Below are positions 16,243 through 24,971 of a stretch of DNA of 37,773 nt, in pieces. The notes beneath the pieces are model-generated. The model did not search any database. It had not been told where the DNA came from and was given only the letters and a program-made list of their open reading frames with translations. How positions within the stretch are numbered: the first letter of the stretch is position 1; every line of letters begins with the position of its first letter. The DNA comes from Tardiphaga sp. (GTDB lineage: Bacteria > Pseudomonadota > Alphaproteobacteria > Rhizobiales > Xanthobacteraceae): positions 1 through 37,773 of the forward strand of contig NZ_JAQGJT010000080.1 in NCBI RefSeq assembly GCF_028290495.1, in the 5' to 3' direction. Position numbers and translations under genes: made by a program.

Positions 16243-17424
16243 ATGCAAGGTCAGATCGATCAGTTGCTGGCGCAGGCGTGTGACGGCGCGGAGATTCCCG
16301 GCGTCGTGGCCATGGCCGCAACTTCCGACGAGGTGATCAGCCAGAGCGCGTTCGGCAAACGCGACCTGTCGAAGGACCAGCCGATGACGGCGGACAGCGT
16401 ATTCTGGATCGCCTCGATGACCAAGGCGATCACCGCCGCGGCAGCGATGCAACTGGTCGAGCAAGGCAAGCTCTCGCTCGACGGATCGATCGGCAGCGTG
16501 TTGCCCGATCTGGCCGCACCACAGGTGCTGGAAGGTTTCGACGCCGACGGCGCGCCGAGGCTGCGTGCGGCGAGGACGCCGATCACGCTGCGGCATCTGC
16601 TCACCCACACCGCCGGCTTCTGCTACGACATGTGGAACGGCGACATGGTTCAGTATCTGGCGAAGACCGGCACGCCCGGGGTCACCAGTTGCAAGGACGC
16701 CTCGCTGAAGGTGCCCATCATGAGCGATCCCGGCACGCGCTGGGAGTACGGCACCAATATCGATCACGTCGGCAAGGCGGTCGAGGCGGCCTGCGGCAGC
16801 AAGCTCGGCGTCTACCTGCGCGACAATATCTTCGTGCCGCTCGGCATGACCGATACCGGCTTCAGGATCACGCCCTCGCAGCGCGAGCGTCTGGTCGGCA
16901 TGCATATCCGCAATGCCGACGGATCACTGACGCCAACCCCGTTCGAGGTTGAACAGAATCCGGAATTCGAGATGGGCGGCGGCGGGCTTTACAGCGTGGC
17001 AGCCGACTACATCCGCTTCACGCAGATGATCCTGAACAAGGGGCGCGGCCAGGGCCATCAGCTACTGAAGCCGGAGACCATCGCGCTGATGGCGCAGAAC
17101 CATATCGGTGACCTCGATATGGGCAAGATGACATCGGCGGTGGCTTTCGCGACCAACGATGTCGATCTCTATCCGGGCATCGTCAAGAAATGGGGCTTGA
17201 GCTTCATGATCAACACCGCGGCGACACCGGAAGGCCGCAGCGCCGGCTCGCTCGCCTGGGCGGGTCTTGCCAACACCTACTACTGGATCGACCCGGTGCG
17301 TAACGTCACCGGCGTGATCCTGATGCAGGTGCTGCCATTCGCGGACACCCGAAGCCTGAACGTATTCGCCGGATTCGAGCGCGGCGTGTACGCCGGCCTC
17401 GATGCCGCGCAGCGGGTGGCTTAG
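16243..17424 (+). CDS. Serine hydrolase, class C beta-lactamase/EstB family
   Basis: A 393-residue member of the beta-lactamase-related serine hydrolase family (family VIII esterases and DD-peptidase relatives). The catalytic Ser-x-x-Lys is SMTK at residues 58-61. The likely catalytic Tyr is Tyr169 in WEYGTN, matching the YxN-type motif. LLTHTAGFCYD and GGGGLYSVAADYIRF are further family segments. No signal peptide is visible, so it is probably cytoplasmic and more likely an esterase than an antibiotic-destroying lactamase. GGGAGG precedes the ATG at 16243. It is transcribed alone, ending at a palindromic repeat. Confidence 0.88.
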   Translation: MQGQIDQLLAQACDGAEIPGVVAMAATSDEVISQSAFGKRDLSKDQPMTADSVFWIASMTKAITAAAAMQLVEQGKLSLDGSIGSVLPDLAAPQVLEGFDADGAPRLRAARTPITLRHLLTHTAGFCYDMWNGDMVQYLAKTGTPGVTSCKDASLKVPIMSDPGTRWEYGTNIDHVGKAVEAACGSKLGVYLRDNIFVPLGMTDTGFRITPSQRERLVGMHIRNADGSLTPTPFEVEQNPEFEMGGGGLYSVAADYIRFTQMILNKGRGQGHQLLKPETIALMAQNHIGDLDMGKMTSAVAFATNDVDLYPGIVKKWGLSFMINTAATPEGRSAGSLAWAGLANTYYWIDPVRNVTGVILMQVLPFADTRSLNVFAGFERGVYAGLDAAQRVA

Positions 17425-17430
17425 AAGATT

Positions 17431-17500
17431 GTAGCCCGAATGAGCGAAGCGACATGCGGGGAAGCAAATCCCCGGATATCGCTTTACTCATCCGGGCTAC
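17431..17500. repeat. Intergenic palindrome (GTAGCCCG type)
   Basis: A 70-base imperfect inverted repeat begins GTAGCCCGAATGAGCGAAGC and ends with its near reverse complement, GCTTTACTCATCCGGGCTAC. A second stem of GGGG and CCCC lies around the loop. It sits between the convergent serine hydrolase and adenosine kinase genes, so it may double as a terminator. The sequence type resembles dispersed palindromes that I associate with Bradyrhizobium relatives. Confidence 0.7.
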
Positions 17501-17526
17501 CAGTAGTGCGCGGTCGAAGCGATGCG

Positions 17527-18528
17527 TTAAACCGGCAGGCCGTTCTTCTTGGCCAATTCCTTCAGCGACAACTGCGGACGGGCACCGATGTGCTGGATCA
17601 CTTCGGCGGCGGCGAGTGCTGCAAGCTGTCCGCAAACCTTGTGGTCCACGCCGCGCACCAGGCCGAACAGGAAGCCCGCGGCAAACAGGTCGCCAGCGCC
17701 GGTGGTGTCGACCAGCGTCTCGATCGGGAATGCCGGCACCTCGATCACGCCGGACTTCGACGCCACCATGCAGCCCTTTTCGGAGCGGGTGACGACGCCG
17801 AGCGCGACGTCCTTGCGAAGCTGGCCAAGCGCGGTGTCGGTGTCGGCCGTCTCGTACAGCGAATGCAGCTCGGACTCGTTGGCGAACACCAGATCGACGG
17901 TGCCGTCGCGCATCAGCTGCAGGAATTCGTCGCGGTAGCGGCTGACGCAGAACGCATCCGACAGCGTCAGCGCGACCTGGCGGCCGGCGCCGTGCGCGAT
18001 CTTCGAGGCCTTCACAAAGGCTTCCTTGGCGCTCGCCGGATCCCACAGATAGCCTTCGAGATAGACGATGCTGGAGGCCGCCACGGCCGTCTCGTCGATA
18101 TCGGCCGGCGTCAGGTCCTGCGCCGCGCCGAGATAGGTGTTCATGGTACGCTCGCCGTCCGGCGTCACCAGGATGTAGGAGCAGCCGGTGGCGGGGCCTG
18201 CCGCGGCCGGCGCGGTGTCGAAGGCAACGCCGGCGGCGCGGATGTCGTGGGCGTATTTTTCGCCGATCTTGTCGCTGCGGACCTTGCCGACATAGGCCGT
18301 GCGCGCGCCGAGCGAGGCAATGCCGACGATGGTGTTGGCAGCCGAGCCGCCGGACATTTCCGTCGCCTTGCCCATATCGGTGTAGATCGAGGTGGCGCGC
18401 GCCTCGTCGATCAGCGCCATGCCGCCCTTGGCCATGCCATGCGACACCAGAAAGGCTTCGTCGGTCTGCACCAGCACGTCGTAGATCGCGTTGCCGATTC
18501 CGAGCACGTCGTATTTCGCTGAAGTCAT
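17527..18528 (-). CDS. PfkB family carbohydrate kinase, adenosine kinase type
   Basis: A 333-residue ribokinase-fold kinase. It has YDVLGIGNAIYDVLV at the start, the substrate-site GGSAANT, and the PfkB signature DTTGAGDLFAAGFLFG, whose Asp is the catalytic base. It also has FANESELHSLY. Length and sequence fit the group annotated as adenosine kinase in alphaproteobacteria, which would phosphorylate adenosine to AMP. Other nucleosides or sugars cannot be excluded. The ATG at 18528 fits the family start, although the ribosome binding site is weak. The gene is divergent from murJ. Confidence 0.88.
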   Translation of the reverse strand: MTSAKYDVLGIGNAIYDVLVQTDEAFLVSHGMAKGGMALIDEARATSIYTDMGKATEMSGGSAANTIVGIASLGARTAYVGKVRSDKIGEKYAHDIRAAGVAFDTAPAAAGPATGCSYILVTPDGERTMNTYLGAAQDLTPADIDETAVAASSIVYLEGYLWDPASAKEAFVKASKIAHGAGRQVALTLSDAFCVSRYRDEFLQLMRDGTVDLVFANESELHSLYETADTDTALGQLRKDVALGVVTRSEKGCMVASKSGVIEVPAFPIETLVDTTGAGDLFAAGFLFGLVRGVDHKVCGQLAALAAAEVIQHIGARPQLSLKELAKKNGLPV

Positions 18529-18702
18529 GAAGAATATCCCGTTGCGGCGATTGCGAGGACGCGGCAAATCCGATCCAGATCGGGTCCCCGCGGCGTCTTG
18601 AAAGATGCTGCGACCTATCACGATCCCGGCCGGACCAGCAAGGACGGCACGGGAGCCTGCCTTGCCATGAAATCGGAACGGTGGCTCTACACTGGTGTTC
18701 CG

Positions 18703-18752
18703 ACGCGTTTTCTTGACGCGAACCGGTATCCACTTCGCTTCAAAACGCTCTA
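18703..18752. repeat. Intergenic palindrome upstream of murJ
   Basis: This 50-base element contains GCGTTTTCTTGACGCGAACC followed by GGTATCCACTTCGCTTCAAA and ACGCTCTA, with GCGTTTT and AAAACGC as outer arms. Similar elements are, to my knowledge, dispersed in Rhizobiales genomes. It ends 12 bases before the murJ start codon, so it forms most of the immediate 5' leader. Confidence 0.65.
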
Positions 18753-18764
18753 GAAGATGGTTCC

Positions 18765-20324
18765 ATGATCCGCTCGCTCCTGACCGTTTCCACCGGCACG
18801 CTGGCCTCGCGACTGCTCGGCTTCGCCCGCGACGCGATGGTCGCAGCATTGCTGGGCGCGGGGCCGGTGGCGGACGCCTTTTTGGTCGCGTTCCAGCTGG
18901 TCAATGTGATCCGGCGGCTGCTGACCGAGGGCGCGCTGAACGCGACCCTGATCCCGGCCTGGCTGCGGGTCCGCGCGGCGCAAGGCGAGGTCGCGGCGGC
19001 GGCCTTCGCCGGCCGCGTGCTCGGCACCATCAGCCTCGCGCTGGCGGTGGTCACCCTCGCTATCGGCTTTGTCATGCCGATGGTCATCGCGGGGCTGGCG
19101 CCGGGCTTTGTCGGCAGCGACACGCTGCAACTGGCCGTCAACGATGCGTGGCTGATGCTGCCTTATCTGGCCTTTGCCGGGCCGGTCACGGTGATGATGG
19201 GCCTGCTCAATGCGCAGCACCGCTTCGCGCTGACGGCGTTCTCGCCGCTGCTGTTCAACATCGCGCTGATCGCGGTGATGAGCGCGCTGCTGCTGTGGCG
19301 GCAGGAGGCGGCGACTGCCGCGCTCTTGATCGCCTTCACCGTCGGCATCGCCGGGATGCTGCAACTCTCGATGCTGGTGCTGCGCCGGGGCAAGGAGAAT
19401 TTCGCCACCCCCTTGCGCGTCTCGCTCGACGGTGAAATGCGCGGCTTCCTGCGCAAGGCGCTGCCCGGCATGCTGGCCAATTCCGGGCCGCAGTTGCTGA
19501 TCGTCGCCGGCGCCATCATTGCCTCGCGCGCGCCGTCGGTGGTCTCGTGGCTGTATTTCGCCAACCGCCTGATCGAACTGCCGCTCGGCATCGTCGGCAC
19601 GGCGATGGGCACCGTGCTGGTACCGGAACTGACCCGCGCAGTGCGATCGGGCAATCACGACGCCATCGTGCACGCGGAATCGCGCGGCCTCGAACTGGCG
19701 GTCGGCCTCGCGCTGCCGGCGACGCTCGGGCTGATGGTGCTGAGCCAGCCGATCGTGCGGCTATTGTTCGAACACGGCGCGTTCGGCGCGACCGACACCG
19801 CCGCCACCGCGCAGGCCTTGACATGGCTGGCGCTCGGCCTGCCCGCCCATGTGCTGGTCAAGGCATTGTCGCCGGCGTTCTTCGCCCGCGACGACACCAT
19901 GACGCCGCTGTGGGCGACTCTGGTTGGGCTCGGCGTCGCGGTGATCGCCGCGCTCGGGCTCGGCTCGTTGGGCGCCCCCGGCATTGCCGCCGCGATTGCG
20001 CTGGCGGCGTGGAGCAGCGCTGCCCTGCTGGTTTCGCGCAGCGCTGCCAGATTCGGCTTTTCGCTCGATGCCGACGCGCCGCGGAGGCTGCCCCGGATCT
20101 CGGCGGCGGCGTTGGCGATGGGGACGCTGCTGTGGCTGGCCGCGCGCTTCGTGCTGCCCTGGGCGGCGAACGCGCATGGCTTGACGCAGGCGGCCTTGCT
20201 CGGCCTGCTGATCGCGGGCGGGCTCGCGATCTACGCGGCCTTGCTGGCCGTTTTTGGCGTCGTCACCCCCGCCGCGGCGCTGCGGGCCATCCGGGCCTCC
20301 CGCCACGGCGACTTGCGCGCCTAG
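18765..20324 (+). CDS. murJ: Lipid II flippase MurJ
   Basis: A 519-residue multi-pass inner-membrane protein of the MATE-like MviN family. It flips lipid II across the membrane for peptidoglycan synthesis. The N-terminus has STGTLASRLLGFARDAMVAA and the RRLLTEGALNATLIPAW segment, both hallmarks of MurJ. About 14 hydrophobic helices follow, as expected. The conserved segment FFARDDTMTPLWATL is at residues of roughly 365-380. It is followed by trpS after 66 bases. In several Rhizobiales that I recall, glnD lies directly upstream; here a divergent kinase gene does. Confidence 0.95.
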   Translation: MIRSLLTVSTGTLASRLLGFARDAMVAALLGAGPVADAFLVAFQLVNVIRRLLTEGALNATLIPAWLRVRAAQGEVAAAAFAGRVLGTISLALAVVTLAIGFVMPMVIAGLAPGFVGSDTLQLAVNDAWLMLPYLAFAGPVTVMMGLLNAQHRFALTAFSPLLFNIALIAVMSALLLWRQEAATAALLIAFTVGIAGMLQLSMLVLRRGKENFATPLRVSLDGEMRGFLRKALPGMLANSGPQLLIVAGAIIASRAPSVVSWLYFANRLIELPLGIVGTAMGTVLVPELTRAVRSGNHDAIVHAESRGLELAVGLALPATLGLMVLSQPIVRLLFEHGAFGATDTAATAQALTWLALGLPAHVLVKALSPAFFARDDTMTPLWATLVGLGVAVIAALGLGSLGAPGIAAAIALAAWSSAALLVSRSAARFGFSLDADAPRRLPRISAAALAMGTLLWLAARFVLPWAANAHGLTQAALLGLLIAGGLAIYAALLAVFGVVTPAAALRAIRASRHGDLRA

Positions 20325-20390
20325 CCCCTGCGTGGCAAGGGACGCGGCACAGCGCCGAGTCCATATCGGCGCGCAGACGGGAACAAAGTC

Positions 20391-21440
20391 ATGGCGATCA
20401 CGGAACGGGTTTTTTCAGGCGTCCAGCCGACGGGCAATCTGCACCTCGGCAACTACCTTGGCGCGATCGTCAACTTCGTCAAACTGCAGGAAACCCATAA
20501 CTGCGTGTACTGCGTGGTCGACATGCATGCGATCACGGTGCCCGTTACGGTGTGGGGCGGGCCAGACGAGCTGCGCCGCAACACCCGCGAAGTCACCGCG
20601 GCGTTCATCGCGTCCGGCATCGATCCGGCAAAGCAAATCATCTTCAACCAGAGCCAGGTCTCCGGCCACGCCGAACTGGCCTGGGTGTTCAATTGCGTCG
20701 CCCGCCTCGGCTGGCTGAACCGCATGACCCAGTTCAAGGAGAAGGCCGGCAAGGATCGTGAGAACGCGTCGGTCGGCCTGTACGACTATCCGGTGCTGAT
20801 GGCGTCGGACATCCTGCTGTACCGCGCCACCCATGTGCCGGTTGGCGAAGACCAGAAGCAGCATCTCGAGCTGTGCCGCGACATCGCGCAGAAGTTCAAC
20901 AACGACTTCTCGGCATCGATCGCAGCACAGGGCCATGACGGCAACTACTTCCCGATGCCGGAGCCGGTCATCACCGGCGCGGCGACGCGGGTGATGAGCC
21001 TGCGCGACGGCACCAAGAAAATGTCGAAGTCGGACGCTTCCGACAATTCCCGCATCAACCTCACCGACGACGCCGACACCATCGCGCAGAAAATTCGCCG
21101 CGCGAAGACCGATCCCGAGCCGCTGCCGTCGGAAGAAGACGGCCTGAAGACGCGCCCGGAGGCCGACAATTTGGTCGGCATCTATTCGGCACTGGCCGAC
21201 CGGCCGAAATCCGAAGTGCTGCGCGAATTCGGCGGGGCCCAGTTCTCCGGCTTCAAGACCAGCCTGGCCGATCTCGCGGTGGAGAAGCTGGCGCCGATCG
21301 CCGCCGAGATGAAGCGACTGACGGGCGACCCCGGCTATATCGACCAGGTGCTGACCGACGGCGGCGACCGTGCCCGCGCGATCGCCAACGAGACCATGAA
21401 TGCCGTGAGGGACATCATGGGCTTCATCCACAAGCGCTGA
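20391..21440 (+). CDS. trpS: Tryptophan-tRNA ligase
   Basis: A 349-residue class I aminoacyl-tRNA synthetase that charges tRNA-Trp. The HIGH-like motif is HLGN in [14 protein letters not shown]. The second ATP-binding motif is KMSKS in [30 protein letters not shown] is also typical. It is full length, with GGGAA ahead of the ATG. It follows murJ on the same strand and may be cotranscribed with it. Confidence 0.97.
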   Translation: MAITERVFSGVQPTGNLHLGNYLGAIVNFVKLQETHNCVYCVVDMHAITVPVTVWGGPDELRRNTREVTAAFIASGIDPAKQIIFNQSQVSGHAELAWVFNCVARLGWLNRMTQFKEKAGKDRENASVGLYDYPVLMASDILLYRATHVPVGEDQKQHLELCRDIAQKFNNDFSASIAAQGHDGNYFPMPEPVITGAATRVMSLRDGTKKMSKSDASDNSRINLTDDADTIAQKIRRAKTDPEPLPSEEDGLKTRPEADNLVGIYSALADRPKSEVLREFGGAQFSGFKTSLADLAVEKLAPIAAEMKRLTGDPGYIDQVLTDGGDRARAIANETMNAVRDIMGFIHKR

Positions 21441-21474
21441 AATACCGGCGATTTTCATCGCTCTGCCACAATCG

Positions 21475-21497
21475 GCGCGGCGTCGGCTGCGCCGCGC
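21475..21497. terminator. GC-rich hairpin after trpS
   Basis: GCGCGGCG and CGCCGCGC form a perfect eight-base stem with a seven-base loop, 35 bases after the trpS stop. No T-run follows, so termination would depend on Rho or on the stem alone. Confidence 0.4.
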
Positions 21498-21551
21498 GTG
21501 GCGCTTGTCGGATGCGGCTGCGCCGTGGCAGCATGACGCAGCCATTTTAGA

Positions 21552-21597
21552 GCGCATGACGTTATCGCCAAACCGCATACTTTGGCGCGTCATGCGC
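21552..21597. repeat. Inverted repeat upstream of the usp gene
   Basis: Perfect 10-base arms, GCGCATGACG and CGTCATGCGC, are separated by 26 bases and end 16 bases before the usp start codon. It resembles the AGAGCATGA-type palindromes common in this group. A role as operator is possible but not shown. Confidence 0.5.
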
Positions 21598-21613
21598 GAG
21601 CACCGGGACATGC

Positions 21614-22108
21614 ATGAGCACCCAGCGACGAAGCTATGAGAGCGGCCACAGGCCGAAATGCCTGGTGGTGGTCGACGACAGCGAGGAATGGGACCGCGCG
21701 GTGTACTACGCCAGCCGCTGGGCGATCCGGGTCGGCGGCGGCGTGGTGATGTTGCGGGTGATCGAGACCGAGGACCGCAACCAGCAATGGCTGGGAGTCG
21801 CCGACATCATGCGCGCCGAGGCCGAGGAAGGCGCCAATGCCGCGCTCGACCGCGCCTCCGGCCGCGCCAACGGGATCGCCGCGATCACGCCCGAACGGGT
21901 GATCCGCGAGGGCGACGCGACCGAGCAGATTCTGGACGTCATCGACAAGGACGAGGACATTGCCATGCTGGTGCTGGCGGCTTCCGGCGGCCCGGAGGGG
22001 CCCGGTCCGATCGTCACCACGATGGCCAAGCTGGTCGGCACGTTCCCGATCCCGGTCACGATCGTCTCCGGCAGCCTGACGGACGGGGATATCGACGCCT
22101 TGTCGTAG
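21614..22108 (+). CDS. Universal stress protein (UspA family)
   Basis: A 164-residue single Usp domain with a Rossmann-like fold. It has CLVVVDDSEEWDRAVYYA at the start and GGPEGPGPIVTTMAKLV near the end, which approximates the G-x2-G-x9-S/T ATP-binding loop of nucleotide-binding Usp proteins. A related protein is usually found between trpS and the Nfu gene in this group. Its cytoplasmic role would be stress response; no specific partner is visible. The start codon lacks a strong ribosome binding site. Confidence 0.88.
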   Translation: MSTQRRSYESGHRPKCLVVVDDSEEWDRAVYYASRWAIRVGGGVVMLRVIETEDRNQQWLGVADIMRAEAEEGANAALDRASGRANGIAAITPERVIREGDATEQILDVIDKDEDIAMLVLAASGGPEGPGPIVTTMAKLVGTFPIPVTIVSGSLTDGDIDALS

Positions 22109-22113
22109 GAAAC

Positions 22114-22235
22114 CGTCATTCCGGGATACCGCAGACGGCGTAGCCGGCTGATGCAGACCCGGAATCCGGAAATGTTCATCCGCCTCATCTCGGGGTTCCG
22201 GGTTCGCGCACGCTGGCGCGCACGCGCCCCGGAAC
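22114..22235. repeat. Two-hairpin intergenic repeat
   Basis: Two inverted repeats lie in tandem between usp and the Nfu gene. The first has arms ATTCCGGG (22118-22125) and CCCGGAAT (22158-22165). The second has arms GTTCCGGG (22195-22202) and CCCGGAAC (22228-22235). The layout resembles dispersed CGTCATTCCGGG elements of this group. It may reduce read-through between the genes. Confidence 0.55.
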
Positions 22236-22328
22236 AACAATCTATGTCCCTTGATCGTGCGTTCCCCATCGCCATCTGCTAGAGACGAGCCACGCGCCGG
22301 CCTTGAACCGGCGACGCAGGAGAGACCG

Positions 22329-22898
22329 ATGTTCATCCAGACCGAAGCGACCCCCAATCCCGCCACCCTGAAATTCATTCCGGGCCGCGACGTGCTCGAC
22401 TCAGGCACGATGGAATTCACCAGCCGGGAGGCTGCCGCGAAATCGCCGCTGGCCGAGAAGCTGTTCGACGTGCCCGGCGTCACCAGCGTGTTCTACGGCT
22501 CCGACTTCGTCACCGTGACGAAGGGCGACAGCGACTGGCAGCACATGAAGCCGGCGATCCTTGGCGCGATCATGGAACACTACATGTCCGGCGCCCCGTT
22601 GATGGCCGACGGCAGCGTCAAGGGCGACGTGATGTCGGACGACGAGGAAGAATTCTTCGCCGAGACCGACGCCGAGACGGTGGACATCATCAAGGACCTG
22701 ATCGAGACCCGGGTCCGCCCGGCGGTGGCTGCCGACGGCGGCGACATCACCTTCCGTGGCTTCAAGGAAGGTATCGTCTATCTCAACATGAAGGGCTCCT
22801 GCGCCGGCTGCCCGTCCTCCACCGCGACGCTGCAGCACGGCATCCAGAACCTGCTCAAGCACTTCGTGCCGGAAGTCATCGAAGTCCGCCCGATGTAA
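22329..22898 (+). CDS. NifU family Fe-S cluster scaffold (Nfu type)
   Basis: A 189-residue protein with an N-terminal Nfu_N domain (MFIQTEATPNPATLKFIPG to about residue 90). A C-terminal NifU domain with the cluster-binding CxxC motif in MKGSCAGCPSSTATL follows. It binds a labile Fe-S cluster and delivers it to target enzymes in the cytoplasm. AGGAGA precedes the ATG at 22329; the open frame extends further but into the repeat region. The layout matches the mitochondrial NFU1 type and not the E. coli NfuA, whose N-terminal domain differs. Confidence 0.93.
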   Translation: MFIQTEATPNPATLKFIPGRDVLDSGTMEFTSREAAAKSPLAEKLFDVPGVTSVFYGSDFVTVTKGDSDWQHMKPAILGAIMEHYMSGAPLMADGSVKGDVMSDDEEEFFAETDAETVDIIKDLIETRVRPAVAADGGDITFRGFKEGIVYLNMKGSCAGCPSSTATLQHGIQNLLKHFVPEVIEVRPM

Positions 22899-22904
22899 GG
22901 GCTT

Positions 22905-22931
22905 CTTTCCCTCCCTTGAGGGGAGGGAAAG
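22905..22931. terminator. Bidirectional terminator between Nfu and chemoreceptor genes
   Basis: A perfect 11-base inverted repeat, CTTTCCCTCCC and GGGAGGGAAAG with a five-base loop, lies between the two convergent genes, seven bases after the Nfu stop codon. Confidence 0.65.
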
Positions 22932-22947
22932 CCGGCCGGCGCTGGTA

Positions 22948-24630
22948 CTACGCCGCCTGCCCGATACTGGCCGCCTCGGCTGCCGCGCGTTGCATGCTCG
23001 ACGACATCTCGCCGGTCACCGTGCTCTGCTCCTCGACGGCAGTCGCCGTTGCCGTGACGTATTCGCTGACGTTCTGGATCTCCTGCTTGATCGCTTCCAG
23101 TGCCGCGACCACGTCGCTTGATATGCCGTTCAGGCTGCCGATCTCGCTGGCGATCTTGTCGGTCGCCTGCCTGGCCTGATTGGCGAGGCTCTTCACTTCC
23201 GAAGCGACCACCGCAAAGCCACGACCGGCCTCGCCTGCACGCGCCGACTCGATGGTGGCGTTGAGTGCCAGCAGGTTGATCTGCCCGGTGATGCTGCCGA
23301 TCAGCTCGACGATGCCGCTCATTGCTTGTGCAGCGGCGCTGAGCCGTTGCGCCTGGCCGTCGGCCAGTTCGACCTTGCTCACCGCCGACATCGCGGCGCC
23401 CTTCGACTTCATCATCGCCTCGGAGATTTCGCGCACCGACGCGTTCAATTCCTCGGCGCCGGCTGCGACCGACTCCATCATCGCGCGGACTCGCTCGTTC
23501 TTCGTCCGTGCGACCACCTGCGCGGTGGTGTCGGTGGCGTATTTCACGATCTTGAACGGCTTACCGTTGAGATCGAGGATCGGATTGTATGACGCCTGGA
23601 TCCAGACCTCGCGGCCGCCCTTGCCGACCCGCTTGTATTCCGCGGCCTGATACTCGCCGCGGTTCAGGCTCTTCCAGAATTCGCGGTATTCCGCGCCGTC
23701 GCGCTCGTTCGGCGCCATGAAGAGGCTGTGGTGCTTGCCTTGAACCTCGGCCAGCGAATAGCCGAGCACGGCGAGAAAGTTTTCGTTGGCGGTCAGCACC
23801 CGGCCGTCCATGCCGAATTCGATCACCGCCTGCGACTTGGCGATCGCATCGAGCTGGCCCGAAAAGTTCGCGTTCCTGAGTTTCTGCTCGGTGACGTCGG
23901 AGGCAAATTTCAATACCTTCACCGGTCTGCCGGTATCGTCGAAAATCGGATTGTAGGTGGCCAGGATCCACACTTCACGGCCCCCCTTGCCGATCCGCTT
24001 GTATTCGGCGGCCTGGTATTCGCCGCGGTTGAGACTTGCCCAGAATTCGCGATAGGCCGCGCTCTCGCGTGTCGACGGTTCGACGAACATGCTGTGGTGT
24101 TTGCCGACGACCTCTTCCAGGGGATAGCCGAGTACGCCGAGGAAGATATCATTGGCGGTGATGATGATGCCTTCGAGGTCGAACTCGATCACCGCCTGCG
24201 AACGCCCGATCGCGGCGATCTTGCCGCTTTCTTCCATGCCGCGCAGCTTCTGCGCGGTGATGTCGCTGGCAAACTTGATGACCTTGAACGGCTTGCCGTT
24301 GTCGTTGAAGATCGGATTGTAGGAGCCCTGGATCCAGACATCGCGACCGCCCTTGCCGACGCGCTTGAACTCGCCTGACTGGAATACGCCGCGGTTCAGC
24401 ACCGTCCAGAAATCGCGATAGGCGGCGCCATCGCGCGTCGCCGCCGCAACGAACATGCCGTGATGCTTGCCTTGGATTTCTGCCAGCGTGTAGCCCATCG
24501 CCGCGAGAAAATTTTCGTTCGCGGTGATGATCGTGCCGTCCATGTTGAATTCGATCACCGCCTGCGACTTGCTGATCGCGGCCGCCTGTGCAAGCGCATT
24601 GCGCGTCGCCGGAGTGCTCCACTGCAACAT
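22948..24630 (-). CDS. Cytoplasmic methyl-accepting chemotaxis protein with three PAS domains
   Basis: A 560-residue receptor without membrane helices. Residues 21-142, 143-264 and 265-372 are three PAS domains, each beginning (K/R)SQAVIEF and ending about 122 residues later. Residues about 385-560 are the methyl-accepting signalling domain. The highly conserved tip is [20 protein letters not shown], followed by [20 protein letters not shown]. This tip contacts CheW and CheA. The PAS modules would sense internal redox, energy or a ligand. The ATG at 24630 is chosen; a TTG further upstream is less likely. It lies on the opposite strand between the Nfu gene and tsaB, with no chemotaxis genes near. 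Confidence 0.92.
   Translation of the reverse strand: MLQWSTPATRNALAQAAAISKSQAVIEFNMDGTIITANENFLAAMGYTLAEIQGKHHGMFVAAATRDGAAYRDFWTVLNRGVFQSGEFKRVGKGGRDVWIQGSYNPIFNDNGKPFKVIKFASDITAQKLRGMEESGKIAAIGRSQAVIEFDLEGIIITANDIFLGVLGYPLEEVVGKHHSMFVEPSTRESAAYREFWASLNRGEYQAAEYKRIGKGGREVWILATYNPIFDDTGRPVKVLKFASDVTEQKLRNANFSGQLDAIAKSQAVIEFGMDGRVLTANENFLAVLGYSLAEVQGKHHSLFMAPNERDGAEYREFWKSLNRGEYQAAEYKRVGKGGREVWIQASYNPILDLNGKPFKIVKYATDTTAQVVARTKNERVRAMMESVAAGAEELNASVREISEAMMKSKGAAMSAVSKVELADGQAQRLSAAAQAMSGIVELIGSITGQINLLALNATIESARAGEAGRGFAVVASEVKSLANQARQATDKIASEIGSLNGISSDVVAALEAIKQEIQNVSEYVTATATAVEEQSTVTGEMSSSMQRAAAEAASIGQAA
23515..24570 (-). repeat. Three tandem 366-base PAS-coding repeats
   Basis: The three PAS domains of the chemoreceptor are coded by direct repeats: about 24570-24205, 24204-23839 and 23838-23515 (the last slightly shorter). 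At protein level the repeats share long identical runs such as [12 protein letters not shown] and GKGGREVWI. This points to recent duplication or gene conversion. Confidence 0.8.
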
Positions 24631-24971
24631 GAGATGTATCTCTTTGGGATGGATGAGGACGATAGCGATTTGCAAAAAAGTGTTGGTGCAACGAACAAGG
24701 AACGCCTTGCAAATATACCTTGGTCAGTTCTAGGTTTTTATCCACCCCGTCTGAAAAATTGATTAAGCTGGTATTTATTCCCCTATCAAAGAATTTAATT
24801 CAATCGAAGGTTGTCGGCGCGTGAGGGCTGGCGCCGATTTTCGTACGCTCTGACGAAGGAGCCGGACGCGACAAAAGCGGGATTCATCCGCTAGTTGCCG
24901 CCTTGGCCGTCGATTTCGACGCCCAGCGGTTGGCGTAGTCAGCGCCCGGCGAGCCGTGATAGTGCTTCGCC
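24631..24971. other. AT-rich intergenic region between chemoreceptor and tsaB
   Basis: These 341 bases separate two divergent genes and contain no gene that I can support. The stretch 24715-24800 is clearly richer in A+T than its surroundings and probably holds the chemoreceptor promoter. I could not identify a confident -35/-10 pair. A short minus-strand frame at 24884-24973 is discussed under rejected items. Confidence 0.5.

Noticed and set aside
16243..17424. Reading the SMTK protein as an antibiotic-resistance beta-lactamase
   Set aside because: No signal peptide, and the motifs fit family VIII esterases equally well; resistance is not supported.
17306..18733. 475-codon minus-strand frame overlapping the adenosine kinase gene in another frame
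   Set aside because: The kinase frame carries all family motifs; this one is an Arg-rich shadow.
18750..19673. 307-codon open frame antisense to murJ
   Set aside because: Gln/Arg/His-rich low-complexity product typical of the antisense frame of a GC-rich gene; murJ is certain on the other strand.
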